In this document: positions 21,131 to 29,931 of the stretch, one piece after another
How positions within the stretch are numbered: position 1 is the first letter of the stretch
Layout of the letters: each line of letters starts with the position of its first letter
Translations under genes and position numbers: made by a program
The notes under the pieces: generated by a model
Database searches by the model: none
Seen by the model: only the letters and a program-made list of their open reading frames with translations
What the model was told of the DNA's origin: nothing
NCBI RefSeq assembly: GCF_003814705.1
Contig: NZ_RKRA01000001.1
Location: 434,001 to 498,000 of the forward strand
DNA from: Georgenia muralis
GTDB lineage: Bacteria; Actinomycetota; Actinomycetes; Actinomycetales; Actinomycetaceae
Direction: 5' to 3'
DNA: 64,000 nucleotides

Positions 21131-22843
21131 TCACAGCTCCAGGCTGGCCCCGGGGATCGCGGCGAGAAGCTCCTGCGTGTACGCCTGCTTCGGGTGGTCG
21201 AAGACCTCGTCGGTGCTCGCCATCTCCACGATGCGGCCCTTCTCCATCACCGCGACCTCGTCGGCGATCTGCCGCACGACGGCGAGGTCGTGGGTGATGA
21301 AGAGGTAGGTCAGCCCCAGCTCGGTCTGCAGGTCGTTGAGCAGGGTGAGCACCTGCGCCTGGACGAGCACGTCCAGGGCGGAGACGGCCTCGTCGCAGAC
21401 CACGAGGCTCGGGCTCAGCGCGAGCGCCCGCGCGACGGCGACACGCTGGCGCTGGCCGCCGGAGAGCTCGTTGGGGTAGCGCCGCATCGTCGACGTCGGC
21501 AGGGACACCAGGTCGAGCAGCTCAGCGACGCGGGCCGCCCGCGACTTCTTGTCGCCCACACCGTGCACCCGCAGGGGCTCCTCGATGACCCGGAAGATCG
21601 AGTACATCGGGTCCAGCGAGCCGTACGGGTTCTGGAAGACGGGCTGCACCCGTCGCCGGAAGTCGAACAGCTCCTTGCGGCCGAGCGAGCCGACCTCCGT
21701 GCCCTCGAAGATCACCGAGCCCTCGGTGGGTTCGAGGAGGTTGAGCATGATGTTCGCCACGGTGGACTTGCCCGAGCCGGACTCGCCGACCAGCGCCGTC
21801 GTGCTCCCGCGCGGGATGGCGAAGGAGACGTCGTCGACCGCCTTGAAGTCCGTGCCGGCGCCGGGCCGCGCACCGCGCAGGTGGAACACCTTGGTGAGGT
21901 TCTTGACCTCGACGATGTTCGCGGCACGCGCGACCTGGCCCTCGTCGTGGGCGAGGAGCTCCTCGGACTGCTCGCCGCGCTCGTGCGCGCTCTGGATGCG
22001 GCGCGAGGCGAGCGACGGCGCGGAGGCCACGAGACGCTGCGTGTACGGGTGCTGGGGGTTGGCCAGGAGCTGCCGTGACGGGCCGGACTCGACCACCCGC
22101 CCGCGGTGCATGACGACGAGGTGCTCGGCCCGCTCGGCCGCCAGCCCCAGATCGTGCGTGATGAAGAGGACGGCGACGCCGCGTTCCCTGGTCAGGGTCT
22201 CGAGGTGGTCGAGGATCTTCTTCTGGACCGTGACGTCCAGCGCCGAGGTCAGCTCGTCGGCGATGAGCAGCCGGGGGTCGCCCGCCAAGCCGATGCCGAT
22301 GAGGGCTCGCTGGCGCATGCCGCCGGAGAACTCGTGCGGGTACTGCTTCGCGCGCCGCTCGGCGTCGGGCAGGCCGGCCTCGGCGAGCACCTCCGCAGTC
22401 CGCCTCTTGGTGTCGGCACGGTTCTTGGTGACGCCGTTGGCGCGCAGTGTCTCCTCGACCTGGAAACCGATCTTCCACACGGGGTTGAGGTTGGTCATCG
22501 GGTCCTGCGGGACCAGGCCGATCTCGCGGCCGCGCAGGTGCTCGATCTCGCTGCGGGACGCGGACGTGAGCTCCTTGCCCGCGAACTTGATGGACCCGCC
22601 GGTGATCTTCCCGGTCCCTGGGAGCAGGTCGATGATCGCGTGCGCGGTGGTGGACTTGCCTGAGCCGGACTCCCCCACGATCGCCACGGCCTGGCCGGGG
22701 TAGACCGTGAGGTTGGCCTTGCGCACCGCGGGCACCATCCCGGTGCTCGAGCGGAACGCGACCTCGAGGTCGCGGATCTCGAGCAGCGGGACCTTCGGGT
22801 CCACTGCCGTCGGCGACTCCTCCGTGGTCGTTCGGGTGGTCAT
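21131..22843 (-). CDS. Fused double ATPase of peptide ABC importer, system 2
   Basis: Two ABC modules in 570 residues. The first has Walker A GESGSGKSTTA, signature SGGMRQRALIGIGLA and Walker B LLIADELTSALD, in which the usual DEPT is replaced by DELT. The second has Walker A GESGSGKSTVA, signature SGGQRQRVAVARALA and Walker B LVVCDEAVSALD, with DEAV in place of DEPV. The C-terminal cysteine extension after the first module is shorter than in system 1. Overlaps the upstream permease by 4 nt. Confidence 0.94.
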   Translation of the reverse strand: MTTRTTTEESPTAVDPKVPLLEIRDLEVAFRSSTGMVPAVRKANLTVYPGQAVAIVGESGSGKSTTAHAIIDLLPGTGKITGGSIKFAGKELTSASRSEIEHLRGREIGLVPQDPMTNLNPVWKIGFQVEETLRANGVTKNRADTKRRTAEVLAEAGLPDAERRAKQYPHEFSGGMRQRALIGIGLAGDPRLLIADELTSALDVTVQKKILDHLETLTRERGVAVLFITHDLGLAAERAEHLVVMHRGRVVESGPSRQLLANPQHPYTQRLVASAPSLASRRIQSAHERGEQSEELLAHDEGQVARAANIVEVKNLTKVFHLRGARPGAGTDFKAVDDVSFAIPRGSTTALVGESGSGKSTVANIMLNLLEPTEGSVIFEGTEVGSLGRKELFDFRRRVQPVFQNPYGSLDPMYSIFRVIEEPLRVHGVGDKKSRAARVAELLDLVSLPTSTMRRYPNELSGGQRQRVAVARALALSPSLVVCDEAVSALDVLVQAQVLTLLNDLQTELGLTYLFITHDLAVVRQIADEVAVMEKGRIVEMASTDEVFDHPKQAYTQELLAAIPGASLEL

Positions 22844-23826
22844 CGGTTGCGCACCTTCGGGTCGAGGGCGTCGCGCACGGCGTCACCCATCATGATGAAG
22901 CCGAGCACGGTCAGCGCGAGTGCCCCGGCCGGGTAGAACAGCACCGAGGGTCGGGACCTGAGCGAGGTCTGAGCCTGCGAGATGTCACCACCCCACGAGA
23001 CGATGGACGGCGGCAGACCGATGCCGAGGAAGCTCAGCGTGGCCTCGGCCACGATGAACGTACCCAGCGCGACGGTGGCGTAGACGATGATCGGTGCCGC
23101 GGCGTTGGGCAGGATGTGCCGGGTCAGGATGCCGAACTTGCCCAGGCCCACCGACTTGGCGGCGGTGACGAAGTCGTTGTTCTTCACGCTCATCACCGAC
23201 CCACGGGTGATGCGGGCGATGGATGTCCACCCGAACGAGGCCAGAACCGCCACCACCATGAACGAGTTCCGGTACTGACTGAAGATCTGCATGATGACGA
23301 TCGCGGCGAGCACGAGCGGGATCGCGAAGAAGATGTCGGTGACCCGGGACAGGATCGTGTCGAACCAGCCGCCGAAGAAGCCCGCGATCGAGCCCACGAT
23401 CGTCCCGATGATCAGCACCGCCAGCGTGGTCAGCACGCCGACGGTGACCGACGCGCGCGCCCCGTAGATGGTGCGCGAGTAGATGTCGCAGCCCTGGCGG
23501 TCGTACCCGAACGGGTGCCCGGCCGTGGGGTCCCCGAGGCTGTTGCTCAGCTCGCAGAACCGCGGCTCGAGCGAGGTGAAGAGGCTCGGGAAAGCCGCCA
23601 CCGCCAGCACGGCCACGATGATGATCGCCGAGACCCAGAAGGTCGGCCGGCGCCGCAGCTTCTGCCAGGCCTCGCTCCACTGGCTGGAGGGCGCACCGGT
23701 GTCCTGGACGGCGTCGACGGCGCCGAGGCCCGTCTCGTCGAGCTCGGCGAAGAAGTGCTCCTGGTGTCGCCGGGCGGCGACAGGCTCCGGGACGCGCGGG
23801 GCGTTGGTGTGGACGATGTCAGGCAT
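22840..23826 (-). CDS. Peptide ABC transporter permease (DppC/OppC type), system 2
   Basis: 328 residues. A hydrophilic N-terminus of about 70 residues precedes the first helix (FWVSAIIIVAVLAVAAFPSL). The large periplasmic loop contains CELSNSLGDPTAGHPFGYDRQGCDIYSR, typical of OppC/DppC (GTDxxGRDIYSR equivalent). The EAA loop is DFVTAAKSVGLGKFGILTRHILPN. Overlaps both neighbours by a few bases. Confidence 0.93.
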   Translation of the reverse strand: MPDIVHTNAPRVPEPVAARRHQEHFFAELDETGLGAVDAVQDTGAPSSQWSEAWQKLRRRPTFWVSAIIIVAVLAVAAFPSLFTSLEPRFCELSNSLGDPTAGHPFGYDRQGCDIYSRTIYGARASVTVGVLTTLAVLIIGTIVGSIAGFFGGWFDTILSRVTDIFFAIPLVLAAIVIMQIFSQYRNSFMVVAVLASFGWTSIARITRGSVMSVKNNDFVTAAKSVGLGKFGILTRHILPNAAAPIIVYATVALGTFIVAEATLSFLGIGLPPSIVSWGGDISQAQTSLRSRPSVLFYPAGALALTVLGFIMMGDAVRDALDPKVRNR

Positions 23827-24745
23827 AGCGGATCCTCGGGTCCAGGGCGGCGTAGAGCAGGTCGACGAGGAGGTTCGCGACGATGTAGATCATCACCAGG
23901 ACGGTGGTGAGGGAGACGACGGTGGCCGACTCCCCCTGCAGGATCGCCCGGTAGAGGGTGCCGCCCACGCCGTTGATGTTGAAGATGCCCTCGGTGACGA
24001 TCGCGCCGGCCATGAGCTGGCCGAGGTCCGCCCCGAGGTAGGTCACGACCGGGATGAGCGAGTTGCGCAGCACGTGGACGGTGACGACGCGGTTGCGCGA
24101 GAGCCCCTTGGCCGTGGCGGTGCGCACGTAGTCCGCCGACATGTTCTCGGCCACCGAGGTCCTGGTCAGCCGCAGCACGTAGGCGAAGGAGACCGCGCCC
24201 AGCACGATCGCCGGCATGAGCAGGCTGCGGAAGCTGACGTTGCCGCCGACCGTCGTGGGTAGCCACCCGAGCTCGACGCCGACGGCGAACTGCAGGACGA
24301 AGCCGATGACGAAGGTCGGGACCGCGATGACGAAGAGGCTCGTGACGAGGGCGGTGGCGTCGAAGATGCCCCCCTTGCGCAGACCGGCGACGAGGCCGAC
24401 CGTCACACCGAGGATCGCCTCGAAGACCAGCGCCATGATGGCCAGGCGGAAGGTCACCGGGAGCGCCTGGGCGACGACGTCGATCACCTCGCGGCCGGAG
24501 AAGGTCACGCCGAAGTCGAGGGTGACGATGCCCTTGAGGTACAGGAGGTACTGGACGAGGAACGGCTCGTCGAGGTTGTACCTGTCCCGGATCTGCTGCT
24601 GCACCGCCTCCGGCAGGCCCCGGTCGCCACCGAGCGCGGCGACGGGGTCGCCCGGCATGGCGAAGACCATGGAGTAGATGAGCAGCGTGGCCCCGAGGAA
24701 CACAGGTATGACCTGCAGGACCCTGCGCCCGATGTACCAGAGCAT
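23819..24745 (-). CDS. Peptide ABC transporter permease (DppB/OppB type), system 2
   Basis: 308 residues starting MLWYIGRRVLQVIPVFLGATLLIYSM, the standard DppB N-terminus. The EAA loop is DYVRTATAKGLSRNRVVTVHVLRN. Its start is 160 nt after the system 2 lipoprotein gene; the gap holds a hairpin, so the receptor and membrane genes may be expressed at different levels from one promoter. Confidence 0.93.
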   Translation of the reverse strand: MLWYIGRRVLQVIPVFLGATLLIYSMVFAMPGDPVAALGGDRGLPEAVQQQIRDRYNLDEPFLVQYLLYLKGIVTLDFGVTFSGREVIDVVAQALPVTFRLAIMALVFEAILGVTVGLVAGLRKGGIFDATALVTSLFVIAVPTFVIGFVLQFAVGVELGWLPTTVGGNVSFRSLLMPAIVLGAVSFAYVLRLTRTSVAENMSADYVRTATAKGLSRNRVVTVHVLRNSLIPVVTYLGADLGQLMAGAIVTEGIFNINGVGGTLYRAILQGESATVVSLTTVLVMIYIVANLLVDLLYAALDPRIRYA

Positions 24746-24849
24746 CGAGTCGCCTCCTAGTTGGCTGTTGTTCGGATGGCAGCGGCGGGTGCGTCGCCGC
24801 GCGCATGCGAGGTACGACGATACGTCCTCACCCGGCGGCGGACATAGAC

Positions 24850-24877
24850 GGGGGCGGGACCCGTAGGCCCCGCCCCC
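24850..24877 (-). terminator. Hairpin between lipoprotein and permease genes (partial terminator)
   Basis: A 9-bp all-GC stem (24850-24858 with 24869-24877) just downstream of the system 2 lipoprotein stop. It may attenuate transcription into the permease genes or stabilise the lipoprotein mRNA 3' end. Confidence 0.6.
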
Positions 24878-24904
24878 ATCGTCAGTGACACGGAAAGGCT
24901 GGAC

Positions 24905-26557
24905 TCAGCCCTTCGTCACCTGGTACATCAGCGGCACGCTGTTCCAGGAGAACTCCACGTTCTCTACGCCCTCGGCCCAACCGCCGTTGACGTTGGAGTA
25001 CCACAGCGGGACCTGCGGGAGGTCCTCGAACAGGATCTCCTGGGCCCGCTGGAAGATCTCGTTGGCCTCCTCGACCGACTCAGCGGCGTTGCCCTGGTTG
25101 ATCAGCTCGTCGAACTCGGGGTTGGAGTACTGCCCGTCGTTCGAGCCCGCGCCGGTGTAGTACAGCGGGGCGAGGAAGTTGTTCAGACCGGGGTAGTCGG
25201 CCTGCCAGCCGGAGCGGAACGGTCCGGTCATGGTGCCGGCGTCACGGTCGTCGAGCAGCTCGGCGAACGTGGCGTAGGGCTGACCCTCGGCCTCGATGCC
25301 CAGCACGTTGCGCACGTTGTTGGTCACCGCGTCGGCCCAGGCCTGGTGGCCGCCGTCCGAGTTGTACGCCATGGTGAACGAGCCGGTGAAGGGCTCGATC
25401 GCCTCGGCCTCGGCCCACAGCTCCTTGGCGAGCTCCTCGTCGTACTCGAGCACCTCGGAGCCGGGGATGGAGTCCGACCACCCGTCGATGACCGGGGACG
25501 TGAAGTCGCTCGCTGGGGTACGCGTGCCCTGGAAGATCGTCTCGGTGATCTCCTCGCGGTTGATCGCGTGCGAGATGGCGGCGCGGCGCAGCTTGCCCGC
25601 CTCACCGGCCCACTCGGGCAGGTACTCGGGGAAGGTGAACGCCTGGAAGATGGCGGCCGGCTGGTTGACCGAGCGGCCCTCCAGCTCTTCCTCGTAGGTG
25701 CCGTAGGCGGAGTCGGGGATGGCGTCGATGACGTCCAGGTTGCCCGAGAGGAGGTCGTTGTACGCAGCGTCGAGACCCTCGTAGAAGCGCACCTCCACCC
25801 CACCGTTCGCCGGCGTGCGGCCACCCTGGTAGTCGGGGTTCGGCACGACGTCGACGCCGACGTTGTGCTCCCACGCACCCTCGCCGTCCATCATGTACGG
25901 GCCGTTGCCGATCGGGTTCTCGCCGAACGCCTCCATGTCCTCGAAGGCGACCTCAGGGAGCGGGTAGTACGCCGTGTAGCCCAGGCGCAGCGGGAAGTCG
26001 GCCTCGGGCTGCTTGAGGGTCACGGTGAAGGTGAGGTCGTCGACGACCTCGAGGCCCGTGAGCTCGGAGTCCTCGTCGTACGAGAAGCCCTCGATGCCCT
26101 CGAAGAAGTAGCTGTTGTTCTGCGCGTTGCTGAGCAGGGCGGTGTAGTTCCAGGCGTCCACGAAGCTGTTCGCGGTCACCGGCGAGCCGTCCGTGAAGGT
26201 CCAGCCGTCCTTGAGCGTGATCGTGTAGGTCTGGCTGTCCTCGGTCTCGATGGACTCGGCCACCTCGTTCTGCACGGCGCCCGAAGCGTCGTAGTAGAAC
26301 AGACCCGCGTAGAGCAGATCGACGATCTTGCCGCCACCGGTCTCGTTCGTGTTGCCCGGGACGAGGGGGTTCTGGGGCTCCACGCCGTTGACGCTGACGA
26401 TCTCCCCGCTCGCTGCACCGCCCTCGGCGGCCGTGGTCTCCTCGCCGCCGCCCTCGGTCTCCCCGCCGTTGCCGGAATCAGTGCCGCTGCACGCGGCGAG
26501 CACGAGCGATCCAGCAAGGATCGACGCAGCCACGCCAGCCATACGCCTGGTCTTCAA
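24905..26557 (-). CDS. Peptide ABC transporter substrate-binding lipoprotein (family 5), system 2
   Basis: Signal peptide MKTRRMAGVAASILAGSLVLAAC with lipobox LVLAAC (Cys 23), then a Gly/Glu/Thr-rich linker and the SBP_bac_5 domain (LKDGWTFTDGSPVTANSFVDAWNY is the family signature; it is followed by the usual two-lobe fold). 550 residues, normal. First gene of the system 2 operon. Confidence 0.94.
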   Translation of the reverse strand: MKTRRMAGVAASILAGSLVLAACSGTDSGNGGETEGGGEETTAAEGGAASGEIVSVNGVEPQNPLVPGNTNETGGGKIVDLLYAGLFYYDASGAVQNEVAESIETEDSQTYTITLKDGWTFTDGSPVTANSFVDAWNYTALLSNAQNNSYFFEGIEGFSYDEDSELTGLEVVDDLTFTVTLKQPEADFPLRLGYTAYYPLPEVAFEDMEAFGENPIGNGPYMMDGEGAWEHNVGVDVVPNPDYQGGRTPANGGVEVRFYEGLDAAYNDLLSGNLDVIDAIPDSAYGTYEEELEGRSVNQPAAIFQAFTFPEYLPEWAGEAGKLRRAAISHAINREEITETIFQGTRTPASDFTSPVIDGWSDSIPGSEVLEYDEELAKELWAEAEAIEPFTGSFTMAYNSDGGHQAWADAVTNNVRNVLGIEAEGQPYATFAELLDDRDAGTMTGPFRSGWQADYPGLNNFLAPLYYTGAGSNDGQYSNPEFDELINQGNAAESVEEANEIFQRAQEILFEDLPQVPLWYSNVNGGWAEGVENVEFSWNSVPLMYQVTKG

Positions 26558-26883
26558 TGTTCCTCCTGATAGATGAGCGGAACGTTCTCCGCCCTCGGGT
26601 CGGTACCAGCTCCGCCTTGACCGCGCGGAAGGTCCGTCCGCTTGCGCGGGATGCGGGAAACGATAGGTCGGTCGGGGGGCGACGAAAGCCCCCTGTCTGG
26701 ATCGTTACGCGATCGTGACCACATTGTGAGAATCCCGACACGAGGTATTCACAGGACCCGGCCGCGGGACTACAGTCACGGCCGGTGGTGACGTGGCCCC
26801 GAGCACGGGGGGCCCGGGGTTGCACCCCGTCGGACGTTCCCCGAGGGTGGATGGGTCCGTGCATTCAACACAGAGGGAGAGAC
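26558..26883. other. Divergent promoter region
   Basis: A 326-nt gap between the minus-strand lipoprotein and the plus-strand HesB-like gene. The central part (about 26690-26770) is less GC-rich and contains TTACGCGATCGTGACCACATTGTGAG, likely promoter/regulator sequence. I see no small gene. A GGAGAG Shine-Dalgarno sequence precedes the ATG at 26884. Confidence 0.5.
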
Positions 26884-27162
26884 ATGCTCACCCTGACCGA
26901 CACCGCCCAGGCCGCCGTCCGTGACCTCACCGCCCAGGCCGGGCTGCCCGCCGAGGGCGGCATGCGCATCGCCACGACCGAGAACGACGACCAGCTCGAG
27001 CTGACGCTGGTCCCCGCCCCCCAGCCGGCCGACGCCGTGATCGAGGACGACGGCGCCCGCGTGTTCGTCGCGGAGGACACCGCTCCCCTCCTGTCGGGCC
27101 ACGCCCTCGACGCCGGCGCCACCGAGCAGGGCGTGGGCTTCGCGCTCCGTCCCCAGGAGTGA
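26884..27162 (+). CDS. HesB/IscA-like protein lacking all cysteines
   Basis: 92 residues with the IscA/HesB domain outline: LTLTDTAQAAVRDLTAQAG at the start, GGMRIATTENDDQLELTL in the middle, VFVAEDTAPLLSGHALDAG near the end. Classical A-type Fe-S carriers use three conserved cysteines; this chain has none, so it cannot bind a cluster in the usual way. Similar cysteine-less paralogues occur in actinobacteria; their function is unknown. Confidence 0.75.
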   Translation: MLTLTDTAQAAVRDLTAQAGLPAEGGMRIATTENDDQLELTLVPAPQPADAVIEDDGARVFVAEDTAPLLSGHALDAGATEQGVGFALRPQE

Positions 27163-27182
27163 CCTCGGCGCACGACTGACGC

Positions 27183-27220
27183 ACGAGGGCGGCCCGGTCT
27201 GCGGACCGGGCCGCCCTCGT
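27183..27220. terminator. Strong bidirectional terminator
   Basis: Perfect 17-bp stem (27183-27199 with 27204-27220), 4-nt loop, followed by T-containing sequence. It lies between the HesB-like gene and the convergent amidase gene. Confidence 0.88.
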
Positions 27221-27319
27221 TCGCGCACCGGCGCTGCGGTGCCCCGCGGTGGGGTGTCGCACCGCCCGGACATCAGCCCTCCCGGACGGCCGCTCCGTAC
27301 CTATGCATGTCTGACCACG

Positions 27320-28129
27320 TCACTCATGCACGTCTGGGCGCACCCGGACGTCGAAGCGCCGGTTGGCCAGGCTCGGGTTGCGCTCGCGCACCCGCGCCAC
27401 CTCCCCCGGGTCGACGTCGGCGACGACGTACCCGGTCTCCGCACCCAGCCGGGCGAGGATCTCGCCGGCCGGTCCGACCACCATGGAACGGCCGGTGCAC
27501 GCCGGGCCGGTGAGGCCGGCGGCGATGACGTAGGCGGTGCTCTCGATGGCGCGGGCCCGCAGCAGGGTGTCCCAGTGGTCGGCCTTGCCCGGCCCGGCCA
27601 CCCAGGCGGCCGGCACGAGGAGGACGTCCGCCCCGGCGTCGAGCAGGAACCGGGCCATCTCGGGGAACCGCAGGTCGTAGCAGGTCATGAGGCCCAGGTG
27701 CAGCCCACCGAGGGGCACCACCACGGCCTCAGGCACGACCCGCCGGAGTCGCTTGGACTCGCGGTCCCCGAAGGCGTCGTACAGGTGGGCCTTGCGGTAC
27801 GCACCGAGCAGGCGCCCGTCCGGGCCGAGGCACACGAGGGTGTTGGCGGGGAGCTCGCCGGGGTCGCCGGTCTCGACCAGACCGGCCACGACGGCGGTGC
27901 CGTGGCGCTCGGCGAGCCGGGCCAGCCCGGTGACGAAGGGGCCGTCGAGCGGCTCGGCGACGGCGGTCAGCGCCTCGGCGGTCGGGTGCGGGTCGTAGGA
28001 CATGACGTACTCGGGCAGCACGACGAGTCCGGCACCCTCACCCGCCGCACCGGCTACGAGGGAGGCGACGGCGGCGAGGTTGTCCTGCGGGTCGCGCGTG
28101 GCCTCGAGCTGAGCGACGGCGATCCTCAT
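27320..28129 (-). CDS. Carbon-nitrogen hydrolase (nitrilase superfamily amidase)
   Basis: Hydrolyses a non-peptide C-N bond; substrate unknown. The Glu-Lys-Cys triad is visible: E40 in LPEYVMS, K113 in YRKAHLYD, C150 in MTCYDLRFPE. The 269-residue length is typical of omega-amidase/NIT-like enzymes. The ATG at 28129 overlaps the stop of the upstream DinB-like gene (ATGA), so the two are translationally coupled. Confidence 0.92.
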   Translation of the reverse strand: MRIAVAQLEATRDPQDNLAAVASLVAGAAGEGAGLVVLPEYVMSYDPHPTAEALTAVAEPLDGPFVTGLARLAERHGTAVVAGLVETGDPGELPANTLVCLGPDGRLLGAYRKAHLYDAFGDRESKRLRRVVPEAVVVPLGGLHLGLMTCYDLRFPEMARFLLDAGADVLLVPAAWVAGPGKADHWDTLLRARAIESTAYVIAAGLTGPACTGRSMVVGPAGEILARLGAETGYVVADVDPGEVARVRERNPSLANRRFDVRVRPDVHE

Positions 28130-28656
28130 CCGCGCACGTCCCAGGTGTGGTGGGCGACCTCGTGCAGGGCGTAGCGCCCGAGGGTCGTCGCGGTGAAGGT
28201 CGCACCGTCCGACCGACGGCCGGGCCGGTCGCGCTGCTCGGGCCGCAGGGCATCCAACGCAGCCGCGAGGTCCGTGCCGGCGTCGGCGAGCTCTCTCCAC
28301 ACCGCGGCGGGCCCGGCCCCGGCGTACCCCGCGGCGGCCGCGTCCTGGTCCCAGTCGGCGAAGACCGGGTCGTCGTCACGGAGCACGGCGTCGAGGCGGG
28401 TGCGCATGAGTCGGCAGACGTCGCGCACGTGGCAGCCGTACTCCAGCGGGGACCACGTCGCGGCGTCGGGACGCTCGCCGGCGTCCGGGCGGCCCAGGAC
28501 GCTCTGCCACCGTGGGAGGAGGTCGCGGAGACCGGCTCCGAGGTCCTCCGGCTCGACGGCGCGGGCGTCGAGCCCGCACTGGGGGCACGGGCGCTCGAGG
28601 ACCCAGGTCCAGTCCTTGGTGTCGGGCGCGATGGCGTCGTCCGGGGCGATGTCCAT
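28126..28656 (-). CDS. DinB-superfamily protein
   Basis: 176 residues with the four-helix DinB/mycothiol-transferase-like pattern: WSPLEYGCHVRDVCRLMRTRL in the middle and RYALHEVAHHTWDVRG at the C-terminus supply candidate metal-binding histidines. A CPQCG pair near residue 25 is an extra feature. Function unknown; the family includes thiol-dependent transferases. ATG start at 28656; alternatives upstream exist. Confidence 0.8.
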   Translation of the reverse strand: MDIAPDDAIAPDTKDWTWVLERPCPQCGLDARAVEPEDLGAGLRDLLPRWQSVLGRPDAGERPDAATWSPLEYGCHVRDVCRLMRTRLDAVLRDDDPVFADWDQDAAAAGYAGAGPAAVWRELADAGTDLAAALDALRPEQRDRPGRRSDGATFTATTLGRYALHEVAHHTWDVRG

Positions 28657-28713
28657 GCCCCGAGGATGCCGCCTCCCCGCGCCGTCGCGCACGCCGGTGG
28701 CTACGTTGGCCGC

Positions 28714-29016
28714 ATGAGCACGACATGGAACGGTCTCGCGGTGGCTCCGGCCCGTGCGGTCGACCGGGCGATCGACCTGTACCAGCGACGAATCTCCCCG
28801 CGGAAGGGCTGGTCGTGCGCGTACGGCGTCGCTCACGGTGACGCGACCTGCTCGGGCGCCGTCCGCGAGATCGTCGCCCGACGAGGCCTCGTGCGCGGGA
28901 CGCTGCCGGTCGCCCTGCAGCTGTGGGCCTGCTACCAGGCGGCGAGCCTGCTGCGGCAGTCGAACGTGCAGGGCGTGTGCTGCTGCGGCGGGATCCCCAT
29001 CCCGTTCAGGTTCTGA
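28714..29016 (+). CDS. yidD: Membrane protein insertion efficiency factor YidD-like
   Basis: 100 residues. The family core is seen in YQRRISPRKGWSCAYGVAHGDATCSGAVREIV, with the conserved cysteines C35 and C46, but the usual NPSCS motif is altered and the C-terminal part (QGVCCCGGIPIPF) is unusual. A stand-alone copy not next to rpmH/rnpA/yidC, so it may be a divergent paralogue. Confidence 0.8.
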   Translation: MSTTWNGLAVAPARAVDRAIDLYQRRISPRKGWSCAYGVAHGDATCSGAVREIVARRGLVRGTLPVALQLWACYQAASLLRQSNVQGVCCCGGIPIPFRF

Positions 29017-29137
29017 CCCGTCACCCTCGCGCCGACCAGCGCGGAGTGGTGGTGCCGATGTCCTCAGGCGAGCTCACGGCCGTGGTCCTTCTCCGCTGGA
29101 CCGCCGGTCGCCGTGCGGGCGGTCGCGGCCACGTCCG

Positions 29138-29842
29138 TCAGCCGGCCACCGCCGGAGCCTCGCTGCCCGCCAGTCGCACGCAGCAGCGGCCGGGCGCCGG
29201 GTCCAGCTCGGCAGCGACCGACGTCGCGCCCAGCCCCTCGATGACACCGCCGATGAGGGCGAGGTTCATCCCGCAGACGAGCGCGGTGTGTTCGGACGCG
29301 AGCCGGTCGAACGGGCAGTTGGCCAGGCACACGGCCCCGCCGGTGTCGCGGGGCTCGTAGCCGTACCGCGCCAGCACCTCGCTCGTCCGGGCCAGAGGGT
29401 CGCCGGCGGTGGCAGGCTCGCCCGCCGCCGCAAGACCCCGCCCTCGTGCCGACGCCGCCTCGCGCACCGCCGCGGCGACGGGGACGTCGTCGCGGACGGC
29501 GCGGTCGATGGCCTCGGCCAGCACGTCACCCGCGAGGTCGTAGCGACGCTCGGGCAGCGACACCCCGAAGTGCCGGCCCGACCGCCGGTACAGCTTCGAA
29601 GGCCGGCCCGCCCCCGGTCCGGTCCGGCCGGTCAGGCGACGGAACTCCACCTCGAGCAGGCCCTCCTCCACCAGCCGGTCGAGGTGGAACTTCGCCGTGT
29701 GCCGCGGAAGGTCCACCGCGGCCGCGGCCTCGTCGCGGCCCACCGCGTCCGGCCGGGAGGCGACGTAGAGGTAGAGCGCCTGGCGAGCGGGCTCCGCCAG
29801 GGACCCGATCCCCGCCACCTGCTCCGCGAACTCGTCCGACAT
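29138..29842 (-). CDS. HTH regulator with C-terminal cysteine cluster (SufR/ArsR-like)
   Basis: An N-terminal winged helix (EPARQALYLYVASRPDAVGRDEAAAAVDLPRHTAKFHLDRLVEEGLL) binds DNA. The C-terminal domain carries C172, C176, C190, C220 and C221 in a C-x3-C-x13-C pattern plus a CC pair, reminiscent of SufR-type iron-sulphur-sensing repressors. The start at 29842 follows AGAAGGAG. Divergent from the DoxX-like/FAD reductase pair, which it probably controls; redox or iron sensing is inference. Confidence 0.82.
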   Translation of the reverse strand: MSDEFAEQVAGIGSLAEPARQALYLYVASRPDAVGRDEAAAAVDLPRHTAKFHLDRLVEEGLLEVEFRRLTGRTGPGAGRPSKLYRRSGRHFGVSLPERRYDLAGDVLAEAIDRAVRDDVPVAAAVREAASARGRGLAAAGEPATAGDPLARTSEVLARYGYEPRDTGGAVCLANCPFDRLASEHTALVCGMNLALIGGVIEGLGATSVAAELDPAPGRCCVRLAGSEAPAVAG

Positions 29843-29862
29843 CCGGGCTCCTTCTATGGGAC

Positions 29863-29921
29863 AGAACCATTGACGAAACACCCTAGGGGTTCTAACGTCG
29901 ACATCATACGCTTATAGAACC
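29863..29921. promoter_or_regulatory. Candidate operator sites in divergent promoter
   Basis: Three copies of the half-site AGAACC/GGTTCT: AGAACC at 29863-29868, GGTTCTA at 29888-29894 and TAGAACC at 29915-29921; the last two form an inverted repeat. The palindrome CCCTAGGG lies at 29881-29888. They sit between the HTH regulator and the DoxX-like gene, where autoregulation and control of the reductase pair would be expected. Confidence 0.55.
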
Positions 29922-29931
29922 GGAGGCTGCG

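Noticed and set aside
28681-28836. Longer version of the DinB-like gene starting at 28836
   Set aside because: The extra residues overlap yidD on the other strand and are not DinB-like; ATG 28656 is the first start giving a plausible protein.
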